A stretch of DNA of 64,000 nucleotides, taken from contig NZ_JAIZAP010000015.1 of the NCBI RefSeq assembly GCF_020404745.1, positions 60,860-124,859 on the forward strand, in the 5' to 3' direction. A program made the position numbers and the translations under genes. Below the pieces are notes generated by a model that made no database searches, was not told where the DNA came from, and was given only the letters and a program-made list of their open reading frames with translations. This DNA is from Aquibacillus saliphilus (GTDB lineage Bacteria; Bacillota; Bacilli; Bacillales; Amphibacillaceae). Below are positions 1 to 8,427 of the stretch, piece by piece; position 1 is the stretch's first letter, and every line of letters starts with the position of its first letter.

Positions 1-1325
1 AAATCACCTTCAACCGACCAGCTGTTAGGAACATTTAACTCTACCACTACATCGTCAATGGTTTCGCTACCGTTATTTACAACATCTACAAGTACACTAG
101 TTTGTCCGCCTTGAGCTAAAACTCGATTTTCAACACTTGTCTTAACATCTAATTTAGAAGCGACCTTACTTACTTGCTTTAATTGATCCTCTTTCACTTC
201 TAATCGATGTAGCAAATCGTTTCGATCAAGATCATCAAGTTTCACATTTTCAGTTTTGTTCAATGTTTTTCTTAGTTGTTTAAGAGCCTCGTGCGACTCG
301 GTTAATACATTTTCAGATGTTGGGTATGCCTCAATAACATCATCTAATTCGTTTTGGAGCTTCTTAAGATCATTTTTAACACTATTACCAGACTTAGTTA
401 ATGTGTTAGCATACTCATTAAAATCATAACTAAGACCTTCAAATATCGAATCTTCCTGTTCAGGAATGTCACCAACCGACGACTGGATTAACTCCAAGTG
501 TTCAATTCTCGATCCAGGTTCAATGTCATTACCCATTCCTTGGCTCTTATGAAGATATCTTGATTCTTCTCCCAATTGTGGATAAGTCATTCCGTACACT
601 TCATCAAATTCTCCAATTTCAATTCCAATCGTAGCATCTTCAGTTGAAGCAGCAGGCAAATACAGTTTCTTAATTTGCCATGGTTGTATCCCTTCTTCTA
701 AATGTTCAGGGAATATTTCCGGATTTGCGGCATCGTCAAATGCACGTTTGCTAAGTTGATTGATTGCACGATGATGTCCATGTTGGCTCTCAACATCTCT
801 GAAAGACGGCATTACGATATCTGGCTGATACTCACGAATTTTTTTAATCAAACGTTCATAGGTAACTTCTTCTCCCCAAATGTTAAGAGTATCATCTGGT
901 GATTTTGAAAAACCAAAATCGTAGATAGGATCACTAGTAATTTCACTCAAGTGAAAGACTTTAACTCCTGTTATTTCGGATGCCTCAATCATTTCACGTG
1001 AACGAATAATACCAAGTCCATCCCCGAGTTCCCCACCAATTTCATTTTGGCCACCTTCACCACGGTTCGCTATTATACTGGCTGTATTAACACCAAGCCC
1101 TCTTGATAAATAGGACAATAGATGACTACGTTCATCATCTGGGTGTGCTCCAGTATTTAAAAAACTTGTTATAGTACTTAAAGGCTTTACAGCACTCCAA
1201 AGTTGTTGATCATACTCTGATGCACTTTCTGTTTCTTCCCCAAAAGTTACAGCCGGAATAAAAAGCGGTATTGCTAGAACGGATGCTAAAAGTAATTTAA
1301 ATCCCTTTTCACCTTTTTTAAACAT
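1..1325 (-). CDS. Secreted PIG-L/LmbE-family deacetylase with C-terminal NEW3-like domain (3' end outside window)
   Basis: Reading from 1325 to the window edge gives 441 codons with no stop, so the C-terminus is missing. A signal peptide (KKGEKGFK followed by a hydrophobic stretch to about residue 27) predicts export. Residues 59-65 (GAHPDDE) are the zinc-binding motif of the PIG-L/LmbE deacetylases, and a later QHGHHRA stretch fits the third metal ligand. These enzymes remove N-acetyl groups from amino-sugar conjugates; the substrate here is unknown. After about residue 280 comes a charged helical segment, then from about residue 385 a beta-rich segment like the NEW3/NPCBM-associated domain. 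The same helical-plus-NEW3 arrangement occurs in the rhamnosidase at 25336-29994. Two ATGs occur; the one at 1325 is chosen because GGGAG lies 8 bases before it and only 2 before the other. Family assignment is firm, substrate is not. Confidence 0.85.
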   Translation of the reverse strand, partial: MFKKGEKGFKLLLASVLAIPLFIPAVTFGEETESASEYDQQLWSAVKPLSTITSFLNTGAHPDDERSHLLSYLSRGLGVNTASIIANRGEGGQNEIGGELGDGLGIIRSREMIEASEITGVKVFHLSEITSDPIYDFGFSKSPDDTLNIWGEEVTYERLIKKIREYQPDIVMPSFRDVESQHGHHRAINQLSKRAFDDAANPEIFPEHLEEGIQPWQIKKLYLPAASTEDATIGIEIGEFDEVYGMTYPQLGEESRYLHKSQGMGNDIEPGSRIEHLELIQSSVGDIPEQEDSIFEGLSYDFNEYANTLTKSGNSVKNDLKKLQNELDDVIEAYPTSENVLTESHEALKQLRKTLNKTENVKLDDLDRNDLLHRLEVKEDQLKQVSKVASKLDVKTSVENRVLAQGGQTSVLVDVVNNGSETIDDVVVELNVPNSWSVEGD

Positions 1326-1772
1326 GAACATTTCTCCCTTTTTAAATTTTAAACTCTGTCCATATGAAAACATTGAGTCAAAATTATAAGATTCTCACCT
1401 CCAATGTGTTTCGGACTGATAATATAATGGGAATCTTTCTGTGCAATTCTAGGTTGGTTAGTAATATTACCTAATCAACTATACATGTCTAGCTGACCTA
1501 ATTTCATTTTATTCACAATAATCTGAATTTACAATCGTCGAAATAATGGATTATACATCCTTAATACCTCAAATAAGCAATATAAATTCTGTATGCTAGC
1601 ATTTACTATTAGTTTATTACATATAGTCTATTTTTAGTTAAAAGGTAACGCTTTCATAGAATATAATTAAAATCCAATTCCCCTTTCGCAATTTAATGTT
1701 GATAAAATAGGTACATGTTCTTATCCTTTACCAATTTTGGAGATAAATGTGTCCAAAAAACTGAAATAACAG
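1326..1772. other. Intergenic leader of the deacetylase gene
   Basis: About 450 AT-rich bases without a supported gene. They hold the ribosome site of the deacetylase and, about 320 bases upstream of its start, a cre-like site (listed separately). I see no clear promoter pair or RNA gene. Confidence 0.5.
1643..1657 (-). promoter_or_regulatory. cre site (CcpA operator), perfect match to WTGNAANCGNWWNCW
   Basis: Read on the minus strand the 15 bases are ATGAAAGCGTTACCT and fit the 15-base cre consensus at every fixed position. It lies upstream of the secreted deacetylase gene, which suggests catabolite control of that gene; the distance of about 320 bases to the start means a long leader or an upstream promoter would be required. 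CcpA binding is inferred from consensus only. Confidence 0.6.
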
Positions 1773-2006
1773 TTAAAATGAATCATTGTCTGCACACCAA
1801 TTTTTTAAGATGCGATAAATAGTTGCCACTTCGAATTCAATTAAAAATCTGCTAGTAACAAGTAGAATTCGATTTCGAGAAAAAAGTCCAGCTGTAAAGA
1901 ATGCTACAACAATGGCTATAGTAAACGAATAATCAAACATATGACTAAAAACAAATAAAGCAGACGCGATTGGATTTTCCTTAGAAAATCTAATCGCATC
2001 TGCCAA
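1773..2006 (-). CDS. Possible 77-residue membrane peptide, unrecognised
   Basis: An open frame of 77 codons with one hydrophobic stretch (about residues 24-44) followed by a basic segment. No convincing ribosome site precedes the ATG and no family is recognised, so it may be a gene remnant or chance frame between the deacetylase and the ArgH-like gene. Confidence 0.2.
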   Translation of the reverse strand: MADAIRFSKENPIASALFVFSHMFDYSFTIAIVVAFFTAGLFSRNRILLVTSRFLIEFEVATIYRILKNWCADNDSF

Positions 2007-2104
2007 ATAAATCGATTATATGGTTAAACTTATGTGCGCTTGACTAAAATCCTTATCTACATGCCTGAGTTACGCTTTCAGATAATCTGTTTGAGGAATA
2101 GATT

Positions 2105-3511
2105 CTAGCTCGTTTTATTCCTCTTTTTAATCATTCCTCTAACTACGTCAGGATTTGGTCCACCAGTAATTTTTCTTCTTTCTACAAATAATTTTGGATC
2201 GGTAATCGCTTGCCAATCCTCATTTTCCAGCTTAACATCACCCAACCACTGATTGACTGTCGTTACCGGAATTTCATACAATTCTTTCGATTCTGCATCT
2301 GTTCTCTTTGCTATAATGCTAGCTTTCCCATGCGCTTTTCTGAAAGAAACACCATAATCACGTGCTAGTACATCTGCAAGTTCAGTTATTGTAATCATAT
2401 TCTCTCTTGCTTGTTGATAAGCTCGGCCCTTATTAAAGTCCATTGTAAGAATAACAGCGTGCATTATTCGTAACACTCTTATCGCCTTTTTGTATCCCTC
2501 AAATAAGTGGGGTTGTAAATCATCTTCGGTATCATTTATATCTCCATAAGGCGTGTTATGAATCATATGAACAACTGCCATTCCCTCTGCAGCAGCACTA
2601 CTTGCGATAGCACGTGAATGCTCTATCGAAACGGGATTTCTTTTTTGAGGCATGATACTGCTAATCTGAACATATGCATCTGATACCTTAATTAAACCGA
2701 CCTCTTTTGATGCCATGCGTAAAAATTCTTGAAGCCATCTACCCATATTCGTCATTAGACTTATCAGAGATTGAGCTGCTTCTATTAAGTAATCACCCGC
2801 ACCAATTGCATCATAAGAATTTTCAACTAACCCGTCAAATTCCAACAGTTCTACCATTCGTTCCCGGTTAATAGGAAAACCGGTAGTCGTAATTGCAGCC
2901 GCTCCCATTGGAGATTGATTGACTGTTCGATATGCTTGTTTCAATCTTTCAATATCTCGAGCTAAATTATCATAGATTGCGACAAGGTAATGGCCAAATG
3001 TTGTTGGTTGAGCTGGTTGTGTATGTGTATGAGCAGGCATAATTGATTCAACATGCTGTTCCGCTTGACAAAGGATTGCTTCATTTAATTGTTCTGCATT
3101 AGCTATTGCTTTCAAAATATATTCTCTAATGACAATTCGATACATCGCTTCTCCCATATCATTTCTACTTTTTGCGATATGCATCTTCCCTGCTAATTCA
3201 GCACCAATACGATCCCCAATTTTTGATTCTACTAGAAAGAAAAAGTCTTCGTATTCAGCAGAATAATGTAATTCACTTTTATCTAGACCCTCTACTTGAC
3301 TAACGCCTTCTAGAATTTTAGTACCTTCTTCGTGAGTAAGAATCCCTTGTTCAGTCAGCATCGTAGTGTGCGCTCTATGAATTTTGAACATTGCCTCAAA
3401 TAAATGCTCTTTTTGATCATCGAATACTGGTTTCAATAGTTCATCGACATATGTTTTTCCGGGAAACTCTACTCCCTCCAATGCTTGAAAATGTTCCTTC
3501 ATTTCATCCAT
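2105..3511 (-). CDS. ArgH-like lyase (fumarase/aspartase superfamily), divergent from true argininosuccinate lyases
   Basis: The 468 residues fit the length and fold of argininosuccinate lyase. Conserved superfamily blocks are visible: PAHTHTQPAQPTTFGHY (159-175) and the catalytic-serine loop SSIMPQKRNP (284-293). However the block that reads HTGRSRNDQ in ordinary ArgH is MHIAKSRNDMG here (110-120), and the glycine normally before the SS of the serine loop is isoleucine. No argG or other arginine gene is nearby; instead the gene is divergent from a ROK regulator and a sugar ABC transporter and shares their control region. Known family chemistry is elimination of fumarate from an N- or O-substituted aspartate/succinate. 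I infer a specialised lyase acting on a succinylated or aspartyl compound rather than arginine synthesis. The ATG is preceded by AGAGGTGGTCC, a good ribosome site. Confidence 0.75.
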   Translation of the reverse strand: MDEMKEHFQALEGVEFPGKTYVDELLKPVFDDQKEHLFEAMFKIHRAHTTMLTEQGILTHEEGTKILEGVSQVEGLDKSELHYSAEYEDFFFLVESKIGDRIGAELAGKMHIAKSRNDMGEAMYRIVIREYILKAIANAEQLNEAILCQAEQHVESIMPAHTHTQPAQPTTFGHYLVAIYDNLARDIERLKQAYRTVNQSPMGAAAITTTGFPINRERMVELLEFDGLVENSYDAIGAGDYLIEAAQSLISLMTNMGRWLQEFLRMASKEVGLIKVSDAYVQISSIMPQKRNPVSIEHSRAIASSAAAEGMAVVHMIHNTPYGDINDTEDDLQPHLFEGYKKAIRVLRIMHAVILTMDFNKGRAYQQARENMITITELADVLARDYGVSFRKAHGKASIIAKRTDAESKELYEIPVTTVNQWLGDVKLENEDWQAITDPKLFVERRKITGGPNPDVVRGMIKKRNKTS

Positions 3512-3530
3512 TTAATAGGACCACCTCTTT

Positions 3531-3553
3531 GTTAGTAATGTTTACTTACTAAC
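3531..3553. promoter_or_regulatory. Inverted repeat before the ArgH-like gene, candidate ROK operator
   Basis: GTTAGTAA (3531-3538) and TTACTAAC (3546-3553) form a perfect 8-bp inverted repeat with a 7-base spacer, immediately upstream of the ArgH-like start. Related sequence (TTAACTTACATACTAAC) recurs at 3676-3692. Its form resembles XylR-type ROK operators, so the neighbouring ROK protein may control both divergent units. Binding is inferred. Confidence 0.5.
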
Positions 3554-3615
3554 ATTCTACATGGAAGCATTTACATTTGTAAAGAAGCATTCAAAAGATT
3601 CAAAATAATAAAAAA

Positions 3616-3629
3616 TGATAGCGTTGACA
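3616..3629 (+). promoter_or_regulatory. cre site overlapping the -35 element of the ROK/ABC operon
   Basis: TGATAGCGTTGACA matches the classical cre consensus TGWNANCGNTNWCA at all fixed positions. Its last six bases are the -35 hexamer of the promoter that follows, the usual geometry for CcpA repression by promoter occlusion. Confidence 0.65.
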
Positions 3630-3659
3630 TGTTTGAATTTTCATAGTACTATGAAAATT
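3624..3659 (+). promoter_or_regulatory. SigA-type promoter with a 24-bp perfect palindrome over the -10 region
   Basis: TTGACA (3624-3629), a 17-base spacer and TACTAT (3647-3652) form a sigma-A type promoter for the ROK gene and ABC transporter. Bases 3636-3659 are a perfect 24-bp palindrome centred between 3647 and 3648 and covering the -10 hexamer. A regulator bound there would block transcription; the adjacent ROK protein is the obvious candidate. Confidence 0.7.
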
Positions 3660-3728
3660 AATTAATAAGTAAAGTTAACTTACATACTAACGAAAATTAA
3701 TTTCCAAACAGAAGTGGAGTGAAGAACC

Positions 3729-4925
3729 ATTACTACCCGCCGTGAAATTCAAGTTGATTTCAATTCAATCAAACACTCAAACAGAAAAAGGGTATTGCAT
3801 TATATAAAAAAAAACCATGGCCATTCCCGTTCCGACATTGCAAAAGCATTACAAATAAGTAAACCCACCATATCTAACATTGTCGATGAACTTTTAGAGC
3901 AAGGTTGGGTTCAAGAAAAAGAAAGTGAACGAGCAAGTTCATCTGGTGGAAGAAAACCATACCATGTATATTTTAATCAAGATGCCTACTATATCATTGG
4001 AATCGATATAGGCGGAACTTCGATTGAAATAGCAGTTATGAATTTATTTGGCACTATTATAGACAAAACGGACTTAGATACACAAAAGCATATAGATCAT
4101 AATATCGTTACTGTAATTGCCGCTACTGTTAATGAATTACTAGAGAAAATAGACATTGATAGTAGCAAAATCTATGGCATCGGTGTAGGAGTTCCGGGGA
4201 TTACTGACGTTGAAAATGGAATTGTTGTTGACGCACCAAGTCTCCGTTGGAAAAACAAGCCTCTAAAAATGGAACTTGAAAGTCTTCTCCCCTGCCCTGT
4301 TTATATTGATAATGATGTAAACGTTGCGGCGCTCGGAGAACAGTGGAAAGGTACAGGCGAATTAAATAGAAACTTTTTAATGATAACACTTGGTACAGGG
4401 ATTGGATGCGGACTTATCATTAATGGAGAACTTTATAGGGGTTCCTCTTACGCTGCAGGTGAGATTGGCTATATGATCACCGATAAAGAGACCGCTGAAA
4501 AGAGCTATGATCAAACATTTACTGGTTATGGTTTTTTAGATAGCCATGTTGGTGGTCCATCTATAACGAAAAGAATGTTGAATCACTTAGGAGAGAGCAA
4601 CAATAATACAACAGATTTTTCAGCTAAAAGAATTTTTCAAATGGCAAATGAAGGTGATGAAGATGCACTTGAAATAATAAATGAGTCCCTCTCCCATCTA
4701 GCCTTTGCACTTATTAATGTAATTTCTATTATTAACCCGGGATTGATTGTGCTAGGTGGTGGAATTTCCAAATCTATGAACGCTTATTTATCCAAGTTAA
4801 CTACTATCATAGAAAAACATCTACCTATACAAACGGAAGTTGTCATTACAAATGTAGAAGATGTTTCTTTACTAGGAGCAGGTTACCTGCTACTAAAAGA
4901 ACATGAATCTATACTGAAAGTTTAA
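3729..4925 (+). CDS. ROK-family transcriptional repressor (XylR/NagC type), probable ATT start
   Basis: N-terminal winged helix-turn-helix (SRSDIAKALQISKPTISNIV) followed by a sugar-kinase-like ROK domain with IGIDIGGTSIE near residues 90-100 and LGTGIGCGLI. A TTG start at 3795 would cut off the first helix (NSIKHSNRKRVLHYI), which is normal in ROK regulators. The frame stays open back to a TGA at 3720, and the only plausible codon with a ribosome site (GTGGAG, about 9 bases upstream) is ATT at 3729, giving 398 residues. The CxCGxxGC zinc motif common in ROK proteins is absent. The gene precedes a sugar transporter by 53 bases and probably senses the transported sugar or its product. Confidence 0.85.
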   Translation: MTTRREIQVDFNSIKHSNRKRVLHYIKKNHGHSRSDIAKALQISKPTISNIVDELLEQGWVQEKESERASSSGGRKPYHVYFNQDAYYIIGIDIGGTSIEIAVMNLFGTIIDKTDLDTQKHIDHNIVTVIAATVNELLEKIDIDSSKIYGIGVGVPGITDVENGIVVDAPSLRWKNKPLKMELESLLPCPVYIDNDVNVAALGEQWKGTGELNRNFLMITLGTGIGCGLIINGELYRGSSYAAGEIGYMITDKETAEKSYDQTFTGYGFLDSHVGGPSITKRMLNHLGESNNNTTDFSAKRIFQMANEGDEDALEIINESLSHLAFALINVISIINPGLIVLGGGISKSMNAYLSKLTTIIEKHLPIQTEVVITNVEDVSLLGAGYLLLKEHESILKV

Positions 4926-4978
4926 TATTTTATTAAAGTGACTTCGGTCCTTTAAAATAAAAGGTAGGGGGTTATTAA

Positions 4979-6313
4979 ATGGTTAGAAAGTGGCAATTAG
5001 CTTTATTAGGAGTTTTGTTGTTGGTATTACTGGCTGCATGTTCCGGTGATGAGGAGAATGCAGGCAGCGAAACAGAAGGTAGTGAAGAATCTGGTGATGA
5101 AGCGGTAGAAACAGAAGAAGAAAATGAAATCACCTTAGAATACTGGCAATATTCTTTTGATTCTAAAGTTAAGTTAATGGATGATTTAATTGCAGAATTT
5201 GAGGAAGCAAACCCTGGTATTAAAGTAAAACAAACGAACTTTCCTTACGATCAGTATAATGAACAGGTTGCTACACAAGTACCAGCAGGAAAAGGTCCAG
5301 ATGTAATTAACCTATTCTATGGTTGGGTTCCAACTTATGTAGATGCAGGTTATTTACAACCATTACCGCAGGACGCTTTTCCACATGAGCAAATAGAAGA
5401 CGAGTTCTTCCCATTAGTAGAAGCAACAAAAATGGATGGTGAGTATTGGACCATTCCAACAGCTGTGAGAACGCTTGCTTTATTTTACAATAAAGATCTT
5501 TTTGAAGAAGCAGGACTCGATCCAAATTCTCCTCCAGAGACTTGGGAAGAATTAGAGGACTATGCAGTACAGTTAACCAAAACAGATGGTGATCGTTTAG
5601 AGCAGTCAGGAATGGCATGGGAACCTGCACAACAGGGACACCAATGGCTTAGAGATGGACTGACCATTCAAGCTGGTGGTCAAGTACTAGGTGAAGATCG
5701 CAAAGAAGTAGTTTGGGGAGATGACCCCGCAGGATTGGAAGCATTTAAATACTGGTTAAGTTTCCCGACAGATCTTGGAACTTCTGAACAAGGGTTTTTC
5801 ACTGATGATGTTACAGCATTTATTACAGGAAAAGCTGCTATGAATGTTGACGGCTCATTTCGAATCGGATCACTTCAAAGTGATGCACCTGATTTGAATT
5901 ACGCAGTTGCACCCCTTCCAGGAAAAGAAGCTAAATCAACAAACTCTTCTTTCTGGACAAATGGAATTACAGATGGTGTTGAAGGGGAAAAATTAGAAGC
6001 TGCAACCAAGTTCCTAGAGTTTTTAACAACTAAAGACGTTATGGAGCAATGGATAGAGGCTACTGGAGAATTACCAGCTAAAGAGGAAGTTGCTATGCAG
6101 GACAAATATGTAGATGACGAAATATATGGCCCGTTTATTGAGTCATTACCTTTTGCAAATGCACACTTCTTTATTGATGAAGCAAAAGAGCGTGAACTTG
6201 TTGTCGACGCAGCTAACCGAGTACTAATGGAAGGCGCAGAACCCGAGGATGCATTCAATCAGCTAGTAGAATCTACACAGGAACTATATGATGAATATTG
6301 GAGCGATAAATAA
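4979..6313 (+). CDS. CUT1 ABC transporter, extracellular sugar-binding lipoprotein
   Basis: A 444-residue family 1 solute-binding protein. The signal peptide ends in a lipobox LLAAC with the lipidated cysteine at residue 21, followed by an acidic linker (about 22-50), then the mature domain starting EITLEYWQYSF. Typical features include GKGPDVINLFYGW, TIPTAVRTLALFYNKDLFEEAG and the tryptophan-rich ligand region. The gene lies between the ROK regulator and two permease genes, giving a complete binding-protein/permease set. The substrate cannot be read from sequence; the ROK/XylR-type regulator and nearby xylan enzymes make an oligosaccharide likely. Ribosome site GTAGGGGG stands 8 bases before the ATG. 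Confidence 0.9.
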   Translation: MVRKWQLALLGVLLLVLLAACSGDEENAGSETEGSEESGDEAVETEEENEITLEYWQYSFDSKVKLMDDLIAEFEEANPGIKVKQTNFPYDQYNEQVATQVPAGKGPDVINLFYGWVPTYVDAGYLQPLPQDAFPHEQIEDEFFPLVEATKMDGEYWTIPTAVRTLALFYNKDLFEEAGLDPNSPPETWEELEDYAVQLTKTDGDRLEQSGMAWEPAQQGHQWLRDGLTIQAGGQVLGEDRKEVVWGDDPAGLEAFKYWLSFPTDLGTSEQGFFTDDVTAFITGKAAMNVDGSFRIGSLQSDAPDLNYAVAPLPGKEAKSTNSSFWTNGITDGVEGEKLEAATKFLEFLTTKDVMEQWIEATGELPAKEEVAMQDKYVDDEIYGPFIESLPFANAHFFIDEAKERELVVDAANRVLMEGAEPEDAFNQLVESTQELYDEYWSDK

Positions 6314-6372
6314 GATAGTTGTTTTGGGGGATCAAAAGAAATGTTGATCCCCCTAATTAAAGGAGGTGCATT

Positions 6373-7344
6373 ATGGAACAACAAAATTATTCATTAAAAC
6401 AAGACCCAGAATACACACCAAGACCAAATAAAAAGTCAATTATAAAAAAATTTCGTGGTAGTCAAAAATTACAAAAATACTTATTTGTGTACAGTTGTCT
6501 ATTGCTTCCTATTCTTTTTTACTTTGGGATTCGTATTATTCCAACTTTATTCACATTTAACGTAGGGTTTAGAGATTGGAACCTCTTATCTACTGGGGCC
6601 CAGCCTTTTGTAGGATTTGAAAACTACCTAACACTTTTTAAAGATGAAGTTTTTATAAAATCACTTCTGAATACGGGAGTCTATATCGTTTTGGGTGTAG
6701 TAGGCCAACTACTATTTGGGATAATTGTTGCACTACTTTTGCATAAAATTAACCGATTTGTAGGTCTATTTAGAGTTATTTACTTTATTCCATATGTAAC
6801 TAGTATCGTAGCCATTAGTTGGGTATTTCAATGGATTCTAATGGGAAATGGCATTATCAATGACGTGCTTGTGAACTTAGGAATTCCACCCCAACCGTTT
6901 TTGAATTCTCCAGATCAAGCAATTTACGTAATAATCGCCGCTATGATTTGGCAAGCAATTGGTTTCCAGATGGTTTTATTTCTAGCAGGTTTAGAGAATA
7001 TACCAGATATGCTTTATGAGGCTTCTGAAATAGATGGAGCAACACCTTGGCAAAAATTTTGGCATGTTACTTTTCCATTACTTAATCCAACGATTGTATT
7101 TTCTGCAGTAATTGGAACAATTACATTTATTCAGGTGTCTTTCACTCAAGTAATTAACATGAGTGTAGATGGATCTGGTGGACCTTTAAACTCAACACTT
7201 TCAGTTGTTGTGTATATCTATCAACTCGCATTCCAGCAGTTTGATATGGGACTTGCTTCAGCGGCTACAGTTATTCTATTTTTATTTATTATGGCTTTAA
7301 CAATATTCCAAATGAAAGTTCTAACTAAGAAATTTGATTATTAG
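6373..7344 (+). CDS. CUT1 ABC transporter permease, MalF/UgpA type
   Basis: A 323-residue inner-membrane protein with six predicted helices and the ABC permease EAA loop (EASEIDGATPWQKFWHVTFP, near residue 217), which docks on the ATPase. The N-terminal cytoplasmic tail of about 45 residues is basic, and the extended periplasmic loop after helix 1 (VGFRDWNL) is typical of the MalF-side subunit. It follows the binding-protein gene by 59 bases with an AAAGGAGGTGC ribosome site and is followed after 19 bases by the partner permease. Confidence 0.9.
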   Translation: MEQQNYSLKQDPEYTPRPNKKSIIKKFRGSQKLQKYLFVYSCLLLPILFYFGIRIIPTLFTFNVGFRDWNLLSTGAQPFVGFENYLTLFKDEVFIKSLLNTGVYIVLGVVGQLLFGIIVALLLHKINRFVGLFRVIYFIPYVTSIVAISWVFQWILMGNGIINDVLVNLGIPPQPFLNSPDQAIYVIIAAMIWQAIGFQMVLFLAGLENIPDMLYEASEIDGATPWQKFWHVTFPLLNPTIVFSAVIGTITFIQVSFTQVINMSVDGSGGPLNSTLSVVVYIYQLAFQQFDMGLASAATVILFLFIMALTIFQMKVLTKKFDY

Positions 7345-7363
7345 CAAAGGAGGCTGAAGAGAG

Positions 7364-8173
7364 ATGAAAATTGGAAAAATATGGCCATACATACTCTTAA
7401 TAATTGGGTCCGTTGTTATGATTTTCCCATTTGTTTGGATGCTATCTACTTCTTTTAAAGCTCCAATGGATATATTTAACCTGAGTATTTTCCCGGAATC
7501 ACCAACCCTAGCTAATTATATTCAGATTATTGAAGAGAGTATGTTTATTAAATGGTTTTTAAATAGTATTATAATCGCTCTGATTACTACGATAAGTGTT
7601 TTATTCTTTGATACACTGGTTGGATATATTATAGCTAAGTTTTCATTTGTTGGTCGTACCGTTCTTTTTATACTGATATTAAGTACATTGATGGTGCCAA
7701 CTGAAATGCTAATTATCCCATGGTATATGATGAGTTCTGATTTTGGCTGGGCAGATACATATTGGGGCGTTTTATTTCCAGGTCTTATGACTGGTTTTGG
7801 GGTATTTTTAATGAGACAGTTCATGGAAAAAATTCCAGAAGATTTGTTAAACGCAGCTCGAATTGATGGTATGAATGAGTATGCAATTTTCTTTAAAATA
7901 GCTGTCCCACAGGTTTGGCCAGCAATTTCAGCTTTAGGCATTTTCACATTCCTTAGTAACTGGAATGCGTTCTTGTGGCCACTAATTGTAATTGAATCAG
8001 CTAGTCTGAGAACACTTCCAGTTGGTTTATCGTTCTTCTCCTCAGGGGAAGCTGAATCAAAATGGCATTTAATTATGACAGGTGCAACGATCTCCGTCAT
8101 ACCTTTGATTTTAGTATTTATTCTTCTGCAACGACACATTATTAAAGGAATAACATTAACCGGAATGAAATAG
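7364..8173 (+). CDS. CUT1 ABC transporter permease, MalG/UgpE type
   Basis: A 269-residue permease beginning with a hydrophobic helix and MLSTSFKAPMDIF, the usual start of MalG-type subunits. Its EAA loop NAARIDGMNEYAIFFKIAVP lies near residue 165. With the preceding permease it forms the membrane channel. No ATPase gene follows: a strong terminator comes directly after the stop. As in Bacillus subtilis, where MsmX serves several CUT1 systems, a shared ATPase encoded elsewhere is inferred. Ribosome site AAAGGAGG is 12 bases before the ATG. Confidence 0.9.
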   Translation: MKIGKIWPYILLIIGSVVMIFPFVWMLSTSFKAPMDIFNLSIFPESPTLANYIQIIEESMFIKWFLNSIIIALITTISVLFFDTLVGYIIAKFSFVGRTVLFILILSTLMVPTEMLIIPWYMMSSDFGWADTYWGVLFPGLMTGFGVFLMRQFMEKIPEDLLNAARIDGMNEYAIFFKIAVPQVWPAISALGIFTFLSNWNAFLWPLIVIESASLRTLPVGLSFFSSGEAESKWHLIMTGATISVIPLILVFILLQRHIIKGITLTGMK

Positions 8174-8174
8174 C

Positions 8175-8226
8175 AAGATGTCTCAGAAAAAACATATCTC
8201 GAGTTTTTTTCTGAGACATCTTTTTT
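8175..8226 (+). terminator. Rho-independent terminator of the ROK/ABC operon
   Basis: AAGATGTCTCAGAAAAAA (8175-8192) pairs with TTTTTTCTGAGACATCTT (8205-8222), followed by a T-run. It ends the operon one base after the last stop codon region. Confidence 0.9.
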
Positions 8227-8273
8227 CGTAGGCGCACACATTAGCTGTCGAATTTCATTTGATTAAACTGCAG

Positions 8274-8375
8274 TCTATTGATAAGCGGTTCCCCAGAGGG
8301 ATTGGCTATCCATGTTGGGATAGACCTCACCTAGTTAATTTGTTGGGTAAATAGGGAGGTCTATTTTTTATTGAT
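8274..8375 (+). repeat. Decayed second copy of the antitoxin RNA/toxin 3' end
   Basis: About 100 bases closely match 9687-9790: TCTAT-GATAAGCGGTTCCCC, a shared GGCTATCC block, TTGTTGGGTAAATAGGGAGG and the terminator stem GAGGTCTATTTTTTATTGAT. On the minus strand the last toxin codons (reading I-N-K-K-stop) remain, but an in-frame stop and the end of the 8428-8790 gene replace the toxin N-terminus. The extended -10 and 5' hairpin seen at 9632-9691 are not preserved. It is an orphan remnant of a type I toxin-antitoxin unit. Confidence 0.65.
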
Positions 8376-8427
8376 GTTCAAAATAATCAGTGTGAGTAAT
8401 CAATCAGTACTATTTTTATAGTCTTGG

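Noticed and set aside
702..902. Short frame opposite the PIG-L deacetylase
   Set aside because: Shadow of the deacetylase coding strand; the minus strand carries the AHPDDE motif and signal peptide.
3795..4925. TTG at 3795 as the start of the ROK regulator
   Set aside because: It would delete the first helix of the winged HTH, has no ribosome site, and the upstream codons match the family N-terminus.
7522..8241. Long open frame opposite the second CUT1 permease
   Set aside because: It has no ribosome site, no family pattern, and lies wholly antisense to a well-supported permease gene.
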